DNA of 64,000 nucleotides from UBA1479 sp040221095 (GTDB taxonomy: Bacteria; Pseudomonadota; Alphaproteobacteria; Rhodospirillales; Casp-alpha2): the NCBI GenBank assembly GCA_040221095.1, contig JAVJVP010000016.1:1-64000 (forward strand), read 5' to 3'. Both the position numbers and the translations under genes were made by a program. The notes beneath the pieces were generated by a model. That model ran no database searches, was not told the DNA's origin, and was given only the letters and a program-made list of their open reading frames with translations. Position 1 is the stretch's first letter; each line of letters starts with the position of its first letter. Below, in pieces: positions 17,901 to 25,889 of the stretch.

Positions 17901-18154
17901 CCATCAACGCGGCGAAAACCCGTCTGCGCCCGATCCTGATGACGTCCTTCGCCTTCATCCTGGGCGTGGTGCCGCTGATGATCGCCGATGGCGCCGGTGC
18001 GGAAATGCGTCAGGCCCTTGGCACAACGGTGTTCTCGGGCATGGTCGGGGTGACCTTCTTCGGCCTGATCTTCACGCCCACCTTCTATGTCGCCTGCCGC
18101 TGGGCGGCCGACAAGCTGCGCGCCCTGATGGGCCGCCAGACCCCGGCGGCCTAG
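14984..18154 (+). CDS. RND multidrug efflux pump (HAE-1 family, AcrB/MexF-like)
   Basis: A 1056-residue inner-membrane proton antiporter with 12 membrane segments and two large periplasmic loops. The start MRFTHFFVDHPIFASVISILITLL is the usual TM1. The proton-relay pair of aspartates is visible in TM4 (AIGVVVDDAIVVVENVERYL). A second conserved block sits in TM10 (LIALAAKNAILIVEFAKQGEE), with its lysine. The loop sequence SSLARTDEVVRRAIDIILKHPDV and the length match hydrophobic/amphiphilic drug exporters. It forms an operon with the adaptor gene, seven bases apart. Its stop overlaps the stop of the convergent PAS gene. The drug range cannot be predicted from sequence alone. Confidence 0.95.
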   Translation: MRFTHFFVDHPIFASVISILITLLGFISYLSLPVAQYPEIAPPTIQVTATYPGASAETVADTVATPLEQEINGVEGMLYAKSEATGDGVLNLQVTFKLGTNLDDAQVQVQNRVSIAEARLPEEVRRLGVTVKKSSPDLMMVIHLLSPDGTRDQLYISNYARTQILDRLARIPGVGEARVFAERAYSMRVWLDPERIANFNLTAGEVVAALRQNNVQVASGIINRLPVPKPAAFELNVETQGRLIAPEAFGDIIVKRGEGTGVVRVRDIARVELGAQDYQTTAYLDRTTALPIVIMQRPGSNALETADQVIDAMDDLAKDFPQGLKHTIVYNPTEFIARSVEAVYTTIIEAVILVVLVILVFLQNFRAAIVPIVAIPVSLIGTFLVMGVLGYSVNNLTLFGLVLAIGVVVDDAIVVVENVERYLAKGLTAREAAHKTMDEVGGAIVAMSLVLVAVFLPSGFIEGISGQFYRQFAITVATATIISMIVSLTLSPALCALLLKANHGGAERQGIMRPLMMPIDKFTAAFNWGFERLNIAYTEGTKRFVRKAAIVLAAYVGLLGLTVYEFKTTPAGFIPEQDQGYLITVVQLPAGSSLARTDEVVRRAIDIILKHPDVEHAVGFAGFDAATFTNAPNGGAIFVPMKPIAERDKRGSTVNKVLGELQGQLFQIQDAMIFLVAPPPVRGIGRGGGWKMYVQDRRGRGIEALQAAAQGLVAAANKEPGLTRVFSLFNSATPKIYADIDRVKAEMLDVPVENILETLEVYIGSAYVNDFNFLGRTFRVTAQADGEFRDQPGDVAKLRARSTNGEMVPIGSLATFKDITGPHRVPRYNLYPAAEVQGAKLPTISTGESLDKMEALAAKVLPDGFSFEWTEIALQQKLAGDTAVFAFGLAVVFVFLLLAALYESWALPMAVILIVPMCLLASIVGLNLRGMESNILAQVGFVVLIALAAKNAILIVEFAKQGEEEGMSAVDAAINAAKTRLRPILMTSFAFILGVVPLMIADGAGAEMRQALGTTVFSGMVGVTFFGLIFTPTFYVACRWAADKLRALMGRQTPAA

Positions 18155-18672
18155 GTGTCTTCGCTGGGGAGCTGCGGCTCGTCGGGCGTGGGAATGTAAG
18201 TGAAGTCGTAGGCGACGATGATGTGGCCGATGGCCTGATCAGCGCCGGAAAGCGGCAGATACACGGATTCGAACGCCGTCGGCAGGTTCTTCTCCACGGC
18301 CTCGACATAGGCCACGGCGCGCAGGGGCCGCCCGGCCGACAGGACCGCCTGGTATCGCGTCAGGACCGCCCCCGCCCCCCGCTTGTAGGTTTCAGCGATC
18401 AACTGGCCCGTGCCGTCGACCCCCAGGACTGCCGACAGGCCGGTTCCGGCATACCGGCAGCGGAATTCACGGCCGCCGTCGACCACATCCCGCACCACGA
18501 TATGCGGTGCGGCCTTGTAAATATCCATGAGATAAATGTCGGTCCAGGCTGGGCAAGACCGGTCACCGCGTTTCGTCTGCCAATAGTCGAACAGCGTCCG
18601 TGTCACGGGGGAGCGCAAGTCCTCCGTTCTATCGACGTTGCCCAGAAGGTTGGGTGTTTGGTTCTCCGCCAC
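18151..18672 (-). CDS. PAS_5-type domain protein, paralogue 1
   Basis: A protein of about 173 residues consisting of one PAS-like fold of the PAS_5 (PF07310-type) group, common in Rhodospirillales. The core is TLFDYWQTKRGDR, then MDIYKAAPHIVVRDVVDGGREF, RYAGTGLSAVLGVDGTGQLI, VEAVEKNLPTAFESVYLPLSG and GHIIVAYDFTYIP. It has no output domain, so it may be a free-standing sensor or adaptor. I chose GTG 18672 because AAAGG precedes it at good distance; the longer ATG start at 18714 lacks a ribosome site. A close paralogue lies directly upstream on the same strand, and a more distant one lies at 50869-51390. The ligand is unknown. Confidence 0.75.
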   Translation of the reverse strand: MAENQTPNLLGNVDRTEDLRSPVTRTLFDYWQTKRGDRSCPAWTDIYLMDIYKAAPHIVVRDVVDGGREFRCRYAGTGLSAVLGVDGTGQLIAETYKRGAGAVLTRYQAVLSAGRPLRAVAYVEAVEKNLPTAFESVYLPLSGADQAIGHIIVAYDFTYIPTPDEPQLPSEDT

Positions 18673-18847
18673 GGCGGGCCTTTGATGACATATGTATGTT
18701 GTTCGGCCGCGCACTCATACCAACCCAGGGCCGCCGCGGCAAAGACTTCCTGATCTCGCCGCAAGCCATCCCCTGCCTCTTGACCGCGCGCGCGCCTCCG
18801 GCCGTTTGGATTTCGGGACTTCCGCCGCATGCCGCTGTGGCCGAAGA

Positions 18848-19360
18848 TCAAGGCCGCGTCGCCTCGCCCTCTTCAGGTATATAGTTGAAATCAAATGCGG
18901 AAACCAGATGCCCGACGGTTCCGTCCTGGCCGCTCAGGGGCAGAATGATGCATTCGTAGCCTGTCGGCAGGTTCTTTTCGACGACACGGATGAAGCTGAC
19001 GATGCGCACAGGCATGTCTGAACGCATGACCAGGTGGTAGCGTTCCGACATCATGGCGGCACCGGCCGCGCTATAGGTTTCGGACAACAACTTGCCCGTC
19101 AACTCCACCCCCAGAATCGAAACGACATGGGTGCCGCAATAGCGGCTCCGGAATTCGCGTCCGCCGTCGACCACGTCGCGCACCGTGACGCAAGACGCGA
19201 TATCGTAAATATCCATCAGCTTGAAATCGCGCCACGCGGGGCGCGGCCGGTCGCCCGCCTTCTCCCGCCAATAGTCCAACAACCGCTGCGTCACCGGCGA
19301 CTTGAAGACGTCACTGACCGTCAGCGTCGGGTTGAGGGAAATGGGGGTGTTGGGGCGCAC
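18848..19360 (-). CDS. PAS_5-type domain protein, paralogue 2
   Basis: A 170-residue protein clearly related to its downstream neighbour. Shared blocks are SPVTQRLLDYWREKAGDRPRP, LMDIYDIASCVTVRDVVDGG, RYCGTHVVSILGVELTGKLL, RVVEKNLPTGYECIILPLSG and AFDFNYIPEEGE. The start is GTG 19360 with AGGA seven bases upstream. As in the first copy, there is only the PAS-like fold and no signal peptide, histidine kinase or GGDEF part. The tandem arrangement suggests duplication followed by divergence; perhaps they recognise different small ligands (inference). The intergenic part, 18673-18847, is shared promoter space. Confidence 0.75.
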   Translation of the reverse strand: MRPNTPISLNPTLTVSDVFKSPVTQRLLDYWREKAGDRPRPAWRDFKLMDIYDIASCVTVRDVVDGGREFRSRYCGTHVVSILGVELTGKLLSETYSAAGAAMMSERYHLVMRSDMPVRIVSFIRVVEKNLPTGYECIILPLSGQDGTVGHLVSAFDFNYIPEEGEATRP

Positions 19361-19451
19361 GCGTTGATCCTGCGGTTTCCGGAATCCATACCTACCCCCT
19401 TATGTATCTCGCCGGCGGGAAAAGACCAACGCGTTTGCCGTCGCCACAGAC

Positions 19452-20375
19452 TTAATCCGCGCCGCCCGATTTGCGGAACCGGACGCCCAGGGCGTCTTCG
19501 TACAGCTTGATCATGGAGCTTTTCGGACCCTGGCCGTAACCGGCCTCAAGCGCCCGTTCGTAGATCGCCGTCATGGCGTCGGCCAGCGGCGTCTGGGCCT
19601 CCGCGTCCTTGGCCAGGCTCTGCACGTTGAGGATGTCCTTGTAGGCGCCCTGCATGGGAAAATCGCCTTCGAAATCGCCGTTCAGAACCTTGGGCACGAA
19701 ATGCTCGGACGCGAAGGACCGGGACGATCCCGTGAGCACCAGTTTCTCCAGCGCCTCCACCCCCATGCCCGACTTGAGAGCGAGCGGCAGAAGCTCGCAG
19801 AACGCCGCGATGTTGATGTTGTAGATCACGTTGTTCAGACCCTTCATGGCCTGCCCGGCGCCGAGCGGCCCGGAATGGATGATCTCCTCGCCGCAGGCCT
19901 TGAGGAACGGCAGGGCCGCGTCATAGCCCTCCTTGGTGCCGCCGAACATGATGGTCAGGGTGCCGTCCGCCGCCCGCCGGGGCAGGCCGGAAATCGGGCA
20001 ATCGAAATAGGCGATCCCCTTGGCCGCCGCGTCCCCGGCGATGGCGAGCGCATCGGGCCGCTTCATGGTGGTGGCGTCCAGCACCGTGATGTTCTTGCGT
20101 TCCGCATCGGCGATGCCGCCCGGGCCGTTGCCGCCCGGCCCGAACATGACGTCCCGCACCTGCGGCGCGTCGGGCACGCAGATGATAACCGTGCCGGCCT
20201 TTTCCGCGACCTCGGCCGGGCTGGCGCAGGCGACGGCGCCGGCATCGGTCAGCAGTTTCACCGCTTCCGGCACGGGGTCATAGACGAACACCGTCTCCGC
20301 CGCCTTCACCAGGTTGAGCGCCATGCCCCGGCCCATGGTGCCGAGGCCGATGAAACCGACGGGGGGAAGTGTCAT
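19452..20375 (-). CDS. 3-hydroxyisobutyrate dehydrogenase-like NAD(P)-dependent oxidoreductase
   Basis: A 307-residue member of the beta-hydroxyacid dehydrogenase family. The Rossmann motif is at the extreme N-terminus (VGFIGLGTMGRGMALNLVKA). The substrate-binding FDCPISGLPRRAADGTLTIM lies near residue 125, and the catalytic lysine sits in GAGQAMKGLNNVIYN near residue 175. It oxidises a small beta-hydroxyacid (3-hydroxyisobutyrate, tartronate semialdehyde or similar); which one is not decided by the motifs. ATG 20375 has AGGAT upstream. It is the second gene of an operon whose first gene encodes a 2-keto-4-pentenoate hydratase-like enzyme, suggesting catabolism of a keto or ring-cleavage acid. 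Confidence 0.85.
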   Translation of the reverse strand: MTLPPVGFIGLGTMGRGMALNLVKAAETVFVYDPVPEAVKLLTDAGAVACASPAEVAEKAGTVIICVPDAPQVRDVMFGPGGNGPGGIADAERKNITVLDATTMKRPDALAIAGDAAAKGIAYFDCPISGLPRRAADGTLTIMFGGTKEGYDAALPFLKACGEEIIHSGPLGAGQAMKGLNNVIYNINIAAFCELLPLALKSGMGVEALEKLVLTGSSRSFASEHFVPKVLNGDFEGDFPMQGAYKDILNVQSLAKDAEAQTPLADAMTAIYERALEAGYGQGPKSSMIKLYEDALGVRFRKSGGAD

Positions 20376-20419
20376 GGTGGTATCCTCTTTGCGTTTGTTC
20401 TTAAAAAGCGGGGTTGTCC

Positions 20420-21244
20420 TTACGGGCGGGCCAGGGTCACCTCGACAACGCCCAGATCGCCGAAATCGGCCTGGGCGCGGTCGCCGGGAGCGGCGGGCTC
20501 GATGCCCGTGCAGGTGCCGGTCGACACCCACTGCCCCGCCGTAAGTCCCCGCCCGCGCCGGGACAGGCCGTTGACCAACCACAGCAGGGAATTCAACGGA
20601 TCGCCCAGCGCCATGGACCCCACACCCCTGCCCCGCTCCGCATCATTGATCCGCATGACCACGCCTTGGTCGCGGAAATCCATGTCGGACGTGAACGGTT
20701 TCGCGGCCCCCAACACCAGGGCGACGTTGACGCCGCCGTCGGCGAGCAGCAGCGGCAGCATGGCCCCACCCTCGGGCCCGCCCTCGAACCGCCGCCCAAC
20801 GACCTCGATGGCGCCCGCCACCCGGTCGACGGCGGCGCGGATGTCGGCGATCGCATAGCCGCCCGCCCGCGCCGGCAGGTCGGCGCCCAGGCGAAAGGCG
20901 AATTCGCCTTCCACGGCAAGCGTGTGGGCGACGGACGGCACCGTCGCCCCGCTCTCCGCCATGAACGACTGCGCCACCGCGCCGAACCAGGGCTCATCCG
21001 TGCCCAGTTTTTCCTGCGACACCTTGCTGGACGAGCCGATCTTGAAGGCCGCGATGGCGGCGCCGCACAGCCCATCGACCGACGCCTGCACGGCGTAACC
21101 TTCGTCCAGAGTCCGCGGCAGGGTCACGGCGTCGAGATCGACCGTCCCGCCGTCCCGGCGGGCGGCCCAGAGTTTCTGGGCAAGGTCTTGAAGAGCGGGA
21201 GACAGCGTTGCGGCCGCCTGCGCGGCCTGCGGATCGGATGACAT
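20420..21244 (-). CDS. 2-keto-4-pentenoate hydratase / FAH-fold enzyme (MhpD-like)
   Basis: A 274-residue protein of the fumarylacetoacetase C-terminal fold. Visible family segments are LDEGYAVQASVDGL near residue 47, AAFKIGSSSKVSQEKLG near residue 66, the metal-ligand region VEGEFAFRLGADLPAR near residue 110, and the C-terminal DPLNSLLWLVNGLSRRGRGL. Relatives hydrate 2-hydroxypentadienoate in meta-cleavage pathways or decarboxylate 4-oxalocrotonate; the substrate here is unknown. It is the first gene of a two-gene operon with the dehydrogenase 44 bases downstream. No ring-cleavage dioxygenase is in view, so an aromatic pathway is only a possibility. Confidence 0.8.
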   Translation of the reverse strand: MSSDPQAAQAAATLSPALQDLAQKLWAARRDGGTVDLDAVTLPRTLDEGYAVQASVDGLCGAAIAAFKIGSSSKVSQEKLGTDEPWFGAVAQSFMAESGATVPSVAHTLAVEGEFAFRLGADLPARAGGYAIADIRAAVDRVAGAIEVVGRRFEGGPEGGAMLPLLLADGGVNVALVLGAAKPFTSDMDFRDQGVVMRINDAERGRGVGSMALGDPLNSLLWLVNGLSRRGRGLTAGQWVSTGTCTGIEPAAPGDRAQADFGDLGVVEVTLARP

Positions 21245-21449
21245 GGGGATGGGTCCTCTGGATGGTTTTGTTTGATGGGCGCGGCCGAACGGCCGCCGGT
21301 TTTCACCACCTTAGATGGCCCATCGGCCCCTGTGCCATCCCAAAATCGCATGTTCATTTGAACGACACCCGAGTGACCCGGAAAAAATCCACAAGTTTGT
21401 TCGACTTGCTGACGGCTCCTCTTGCGTTGCCAGAGCTTCAAGGATTAAT

Positions 21450-21464
21450 GTTCTGGTTATGTTC
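21450..21464 (+). promoter_or_regulatory. SOS (LexA) box before umuDC
   Basis: A perfect alphaproteobacterial LexA direct repeat, GTTC-TGGTTAT-GTTC. It sits about 35-50 bases before the likely start of the umuD-like gene. It overlaps an ATG at 21459 that would otherwise be the most upstream ATG of the umuD frame, which argues for a more downstream translation start. Confidence 0.88.
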
Positions 21465-21497
21465 TTATGCATTCGAAATCATCATGTATTCACTCCC

Positions 21498-21899
21498 GTG
21501 GCTCATCGACGCCTTGCGTTGCCGGTGTTCACATCCCGCGTTTCCGCCGGTTTCCCCAGTCCGGCAGAGGATTTCGCCGATGGCGTTCTTGATCTCAACG
21601 ACCTTATCGAGCGCCCGGCGGCAACCTTCATCGTGCGGGTCTCCGGCTGGTCCATGTCCGGAGCAGGCATTTTCGACGGCGACCTTCTGATCGTGGACCG
21701 CAGCCTCAAGTCCCGATCCGGGCAGATCGTCGTCGCGGTCACGGCGGGGGAAATGGTGGTCAAGCGCCTGCGCCTGAAGGGAGGGTGCTGGTGGCTGGTT
21801 CCGGAAGCGCCGGAGCACGACGAATTCAAAGCCGTGGAGATGGGCGAGGATTCGGAAATCTGGGGCGTCGTCAAGAACGTGGTCCGGTGCCTGACGTGA
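21498..21899 (+). CDS. umuD: UmuD-like DNA polymerase V accessory protein
   Basis: About 133 residues, a LexA/UmuD S24-type self-cleaving peptidase. The cleavage site is Ala-Gly in VSAGFPSPAEDF, the active-site serine is in RVSGWSMSGAGIFDGD, and the general-base lysine is in GEMVVKRLRLKGG. After RecA-stimulated self-cleavage the C-terminal part would bind UmuC to form a translesion polymerase. The start is uncertain. ATG 21459 lies inside the SOS box and would give a 13-residue extension, GTG 21498 is my choice, and TTG 21519 is possible; none has a strong ribosome site. The stop overlaps the GTG of umuC. Confidence 0.88.
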   Translation: MAHRRLALPVFTSRVSAGFPSPAEDFADGVLDLNDLIERPAATFIVRVSGWSMSGAGIFDGDLLIVDRSLKSRSGQIVVAVTAGEMVVKRLRLKGGCWWLVPEAPEHDEFKAVEMGEDSEIWGVVKNVVRCLT

Positions 21900-23155
21900 C
21901 CCGCATCTTCGCCCTGGCCGACGCCAACAACTTCTACGCGGCCTGCGAACGGGTGTTCCAGCCCGAACTGCGCGGCAAGCCCACGGTGGTTCTCTCCAAC
22001 AACGACGGTTGCGTGATCGCCCGTTCGCCGGAAGCCAAGGCCATGGGCATCGCCATGGGAGCCCCCTTCTTTAAGCTCAAGGAGCGGGCGGACTTCCGGC
22101 ACGTCCAGGTGCGTTCCGCCAATTTCACCCTCTACGGCGACATGAGCCGCCGCTTCATGGACATCATCGCCGCCAACACCCCGGACATGGAAATCTACAG
22201 CATCGACGAATGTTTCATCGACTACACCCGCGCGGGCGCGGCGGCGGCAGACAGGGCCCGGGACTTGCGGGCCACGATCCTGCAATGGACAGGGCTGTCC
22301 GTCAGCTTCGGCCTGGGTGCGACCAAGACCCTCGCCAAGATCGCCAACCGTCAGGCCAAGGCATCGCCGGACGGCGTATTCGCCCTGCTTGATGCGGGTA
22401 CGCAGGCACGCGTTCTGGGGGAAACCGACGTGGAGGACGTATGGGGCATTGGGCGGCAATGGGCAAACCGGCTTCGTCTCCACGGCATCGAGAATGCCTT
22501 TGTCCTGGCCCAGGCGGACCGGCAGTGGGCACGCAACGTCATGGGGGTTGTCGGCCTGCGCACGGTCGATGAATTGAACGGTTTGTCCGCCGTGTCCTTG
22601 GAGCACGCCGCCCCCGACAAGCAGACCTTGTGCGTCTCCCGCAGTTTCGGGACCACCGTGCGGGACCGTGCGGGGCTGGCCTCCCGCCTGCGCCACTTCG
22701 CGGCCAGGGCGGCGGAAAAGCTGCGCCAGGGAAGATTGGTGGCGGGCGCCGTCAACGTGTACATCCGGGGCAACCCGTTCCGCCCCGAACTGCCGCAGTA
22801 CGCAAGCAGCGTCACGGTGGCCTTGCCCCTCCCGACATCGGATACGGGAGACATCGTGCGGGCCACGTTACAAGGCCTCGACAGGCTGTACCGCCCCGGC
22901 ATCCCGTACAAAAAGGCGGGCGTCCTCATGTTGGAGGTTTGCAACGCCAAGCTGGCCCCGCGCAGCTTGTTCGCCGTCCCCGACCCGCGCCGCGCCCGGC
23001 TGATGCAGACGATGGATACCCTGAACGCCAAGCACGGCCCAGGCACCCTCTGCTACGGGGAAACCCCCAAACCCCGCACCTGGTACATGACCCAATGCCA
23101 CCGCTCGCGGCGCTTCACGACCCATTGGCAGGAACTGCCCGTGGCGCGCGCCTAA
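21896..23155 (+). CDS. umuC: UmuC-like translesion DNA polymerase V subunit
   Basis: A 419-residue Y-family polymerase. The palm begins IFALADANNFYAACERVFQP with the first catalytic aspartate. The fingers include VLSNNDGCVIARSPEAKAMG. The SIDE-type motif YSIDECFIDY carries the other acidic residues. A helix-hairpin-helix thumb (GLGATKTLAKIANRQAK) and a little-finger domain follow, and the length is normal for the family. The GTG start at 21896 overlaps the umuD stop (GTGA), so the pair is one translationally coupled SOS operon. It performs error-prone bypass of DNA lesions under LexA control. Confidence 0.95.
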   Translation: MTRIFALADANNFYAACERVFQPELRGKPTVVLSNNDGCVIARSPEAKAMGIAMGAPFFKLKERADFRHVQVRSANFTLYGDMSRRFMDIIAANTPDMEIYSIDECFIDYTRAGAAAADRARDLRATILQWTGLSVSFGLGATKTLAKIANRQAKASPDGVFALLDAGTQARVLGETDVEDVWGIGRQWANRLRLHGIENAFVLAQADRQWARNVMGVVGLRTVDELNGLSAVSLEHAAPDKQTLCVSRSFGTTVRDRAGLASRLRHFAARAAEKLRQGRLVAGAVNVYIRGNPFRPELPQYASSVTVALPLPTSDTGDIVRATLQGLDRLYRPGIPYKKAGVLMLEVCNAKLAPRSLFAVPDPRRARLMQTMDTLNAKHGPGTLCYGETPKPRTWYMTQCHRSRRFTTHWQELPVARA

Positions 23156-23342
23156 TTTGGGCGGCAGACACCAGCCGCTCTACGGCGCGAAGCGGCCCCG
23201 CTGCTTCGTCGCTGCCGGCCGTACGCGCCAGCTCTCGGCAAACATGAAGATTTGCCGCCCTTCGCCGGAAGGCTAAACTCATGCGCTGAAACCGCCGCCG
23301 GGCTGACCTGCGGACCGGCGGCTTCCTCGGGGGAGGCTGCGC

Positions 23343-23879
23343 TTGGGTGACCTTAAGAATGCCCTGTTGAACAAACGTCCGGACGACGCGCTGTCGAAAC
23401 AGGCGGCGGGGCTGGACCGCCTGATCACCCCCGGCCTGCTGGCCGCGACCGGCCTGCTCGGGGCCGGTCTGGTGCTTCCGGTGATGACCGTGTCCAAGTT
23501 CTTCATCTTCTCCGACGAAGTCTCCATCTGGACCGCCATCACGGACCTGTACAACGGTGGGGAATTCTTCCTGGCGCTGGTCGTCATGGTGTTTTCCGTG
23601 ATCTTCCCCTTCGCGAAAATCACGGTCGCCTACGGCCTGTGGCGGACGTTCAGTTTCGAGCCGGAAAAACACCGGCGTCTGGTCACCGTCCTCGACACGC
23701 TCGGGCGGTGGTCCCTGGCGGACGTTCTTGTCGTCGCCGTGCTGATCGTGATCGCCAAAAGCACGGCCGTCGCCACGGCGCAAATGGACGTCGGCCTCTA
23801 TTTCTTCGCCGCCGGGGTCGGTCTGACCTCGATGCTGGTCTTCCGCATCAAGAAAGCCGTCGCCCGCGCGACGCGCTGA
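23343..23879 (+). CDS. Paraquat-inducible protein A-like membrane protein
   Basis: A 178-residue protein with four hydrophobic segments (GLLAATGLLGAGLVLPVMTV; GGEFFLALVVMVFSVIFPFA; LADVLVVAVLIVIAKST; VGLYFFAAGVGLTSMLVF). The motif FSVIFPFAKI is typical of one PqiA half-domain (LPxxK region). Full PqiA proteins carry two such units and cysteines; this one is a single unit without the cysteine-rich N-terminus. PqiA-type proteins are thought to feed lipids to MCE transport proteins (family knowledge). The start is TTG 23343 behind GGGGGAGG. No pqiB/MCE gene is adjacent. Confidence 0.75.
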   Translation: MGDLKNALLNKRPDDALSKQAAGLDRLITPGLLAATGLLGAGLVLPVMTVSKFFIFSDEVSIWTAITDLYNGGEFFLALVVMVFSVIFPFAKITVAYGLWRTFSFEPEKHRRLVTVLDTLGRWSLADVLVVAVLIVIAKSTAVATAQMDVGLYFFAAGVGLTSMLVFRIKKAVARATR

Positions 23880-23917
23880 CGGGCGGACCTGCCGTAATAC
23901 TTAAAGTCTTGGGGAAA

Positions 23918-23995
23918 TGGGGTGGCTGATGGGATTTGAACCCACGACCCTCGGCACCACAAGCCGATGCTCTAACCAACTGAGCTACAGCCACC
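23918..23995 (-). tRNA. tRNA-His (GTG anticodon)
   Basis: The reverse complement folds into a full cloverleaf: acceptor GTGGCTG/CAGCCAC, D-arm GCTC..GAGC, anticodon stem TCGGC/GCCGA with loop TTGTGGT, and T-arm GTGGG/CCCAT around TTCAAAT. The extra 5' G opposite discriminator C (the G-1:C73 identity pair of histidine tRNA) is encoded, and the 3' CCA is also encoded at 23918-23920. Confidence 0.97.
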
Positions 23996-24116
23996 ATTCG
24001 GACCCTTTTTGGGCCCCGGAGCCGCCGGTTTACTGGACGCGGCCCACGAAAGAGCGCCCTGTGTAATCCCCTGCCCGGCCCACGTCAAGAACCGCGTGGA
24101 CCGAGGGTTTCCTTCC

Positions 24117-24464
24117 TCAATCCGCCGTGAAATGCAGCACCAGCCAGACCGTGGGCCGGGCTTCGTCCGTCCATTCCACCCGGTGGCGTTTGCGGGCCGG
24201 GATCAGCAGGAAATCGCCGGGGCCAAGCGTCCTGGGCGCCTCCTCGCCCTCGATCAGCAAACGGGCGCCGCCACTGACCAGCAGCACCCATTCATCCTGC
24301 GGCTGGTCGTACCAATCGCCCGCCGGGGTCGCCTGCCCGGTCGAGATGATGCGCGCCAGGCGGCAGGCCCCGCCCTTGGCCAATTCCGCATAGGCTTCCT
24401 CGTCCAGGCGATCCGGCAGGCCCGCCAACAGGTTTTGCGTTTCGGGGAGTGTTGTTTTCGTCAT
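24117..24464 (-). CDS. Cupin-domain protein
   Basis: A 115-residue single-cupin protein. Motif 1 is present as WYDQPQDEWVLLVSGGARLLI, with the usual first histidines replaced by Asp/Gln. Motif 2 is GPGDFLLIPARKRHRVEWT, with the final histidine. It resembles the small cupins often annotated as phosphoribosylaminoimidazole carboxylase-like or stress cupins. Metal binding is doubtful with so few histidines. It starts at ATG 24464, about 100 bases from the divergent aminotransferase gene, and ends near tRNA-His. The function is unknown. Confidence 0.7.
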   Translation of the reverse strand: MTKTTLPETQNLLAGLPDRLDEEAYAELAKGGACRLARIISTGQATPAGDWYDQPQDEWVLLVSGGARLLIEGEEAPRTLGPGDFLLIPARKRHRVEWTDEARPTVWLVLHFTAD

Positions 24465-24563
24465 GACCGTTGCCTCCGCCCGACCGTCTACCATAGAGTG
24501 CCGCCCACCGGAAACGGGCCGCCAAGGCCCCGATACAAAGACCACCAGACGGAGAATGCATCC

Positions 24564-25733
24564 ATGGTACAGATGGCCGCCGCGATGTCGCGGCTCGGCA
24601 CCGAAAGCGCCTTCGAGGTCCTGGCCCGCGCCAACGCGCTGGCCGCTCAGGGCAAGGACATCATCAACCTCGGCATCGGCCAGCCCGACTTCAAGACCCC
24701 GCCGCATATCGTCGAGGCTGCCATCAAGGCGCTGAAGGACGGCCATCACGGCTACACCCCCGCCAACGGCATTCCCGAACTGCGCGAGGCAGTGGCCCGC
24801 GACATCGCCCGCCACCGCAAGGTCACGGTCGACCCCGCCGACGTCATCATCGTGCCGGGCGGCAAGGTCACCATGTTTTTCGCCGTGCTGGCCCTGGGCG
24901 AGCCGGGGGCCGAGATCATCTATCCCAACCCGGGCTTCCCGATCTACGAAAGCGTCATCAAGTTCACGGGCGCCACGCCCGTGCCCATGGCCCTGCACGA
25001 GGACAAGGGTTTCGCCTTCTCGGCCGAGGAAGTGTTGGCCCTGATCACGCCGCGCACCCGGCTGATCATCCTCAATTCCCCGGCCAACCCCACGGGCGGC
25101 GCCGTGCCGCGGGAAGAAATGGACAAGCTGGCGGCGGGCCTGGCCGAACATCCCCACGTCACCATCATGTCCGACGAGATCTATTGCCGCATGCTGTACG
25201 ACGGGCGCGAGCACGTCAGCCTGCTGGAATACGAGCACCTGCGCGACCGGGTGATCCTGCTCGACGGCTGGTCCAAGACCTACGCCATGACCGGCTGGCG
25301 CATGGGCTACGGCGTGTGGCCGAAATCCATGGTCGAGCCGGTCACCCGCCTGGCCATCAACTGCAATTCCTGCGTCAACGCGGCCAGCCAGTTCGCCGGA
25401 ATCGCGGCGCTCGACGGGCCGCAGGACGCGGTCGACGACATGGTCAAGGCCTTCGACGACCGCCGCAAGGTCATCCTGCGCGAACTGAACCAGATTCCGG
25501 GCTTCCGCTGCGCCGAGCCGGGGGGCGCCTTCTACGCCTTCCCCAACATCGAGGGCACGGGGCTGTCGGCCATGGACCTGCAGAACAAGCTGCTGAACGA
25601 AGCCGGCGTGGCGATCATTTCCGGCACCAGCTTCGGCGCCCAGGGCGAAGGCTACATCCGCTTTTCCTACGCCAATTCCAAGGAAAACATCCTGAAGGCC
25701 GTGGCCCGCATCCGCGATTGCCTGTCCGACTAG
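24564..25733 (+). CDS. Class I/II pyridoxal-phosphate aminotransferase
   Basis: A 389-residue fold-type I aminotransferase. Family segments are INLGIGQPDFKTPPHIVEAA near residue 35, GYTPANGIPELREAVA near residue 68, the aspartate/tyrosine pair TIMSDEIYCRMLY near residue 205, the PLP lysine in LDGWSKTYAMTGWRMGY near residue 238, and the substrate carboxylate arginine in GYIRFSYANSKENI near the end. Substrate choice (aspartate, alanine or branched-chain) is not decided by these motifs. I chose ATG 24564 behind GGAGA. A strong terminator at 25761-25798 ends this transcript before glnB. Confidence 0.88.
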   Translation: MVQMAAAMSRLGTESAFEVLARANALAAQGKDIINLGIGQPDFKTPPHIVEAAIKALKDGHHGYTPANGIPELREAVARDIARHRKVTVDPADVIIVPGGKVTMFFAVLALGEPGAEIIYPNPGFPIYESVIKFTGATPVPMALHEDKGFAFSAEEVLALITPRTRLIILNSPANPTGGAVPREEMDKLAAGLAEHPHVTIMSDEIYCRMLYDGREHVSLLEYEHLRDRVILLDGWSKTYAMTGWRMGYGVWPKSMVEPVTRLAINCNSCVNAASQFAGIAALDGPQDAVDDMVKAFDDRRKVILRELNQIPGFRCAEPGGAFYAFPNIEGTGLSAMDLQNKLLNEAGVAIISGTSFGAQGEGYIRFSYANSKENILKAVARIRDCLSD

Positions 25734-25760
25734 CACAGCCCCGGTCACCAACGGATTTAA

Positions 25761-25798
25761 GGGCATGTGCCGAAAATAGTCGCACATGCCCTTTTTTT
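25761..25798 (+). terminator. Rho-independent terminator between aminotransferase and glnB
   Basis: A perfect 10-base stem (GGGCATGTGC / GCACATGCCC) with an 11-base loop is followed by seven T residues. It isolates the glnBA operon from upstream transcription. Confidence 0.92.
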
Positions 25799-25889
25799 CG
25801 GCATTATGGGGGCGCAAGTGATTGACTCAGAACCGCAGAATGGCACCATAACCGCTTGAATTGGGCCACTTTTCTGACGCGCCCGAAAC

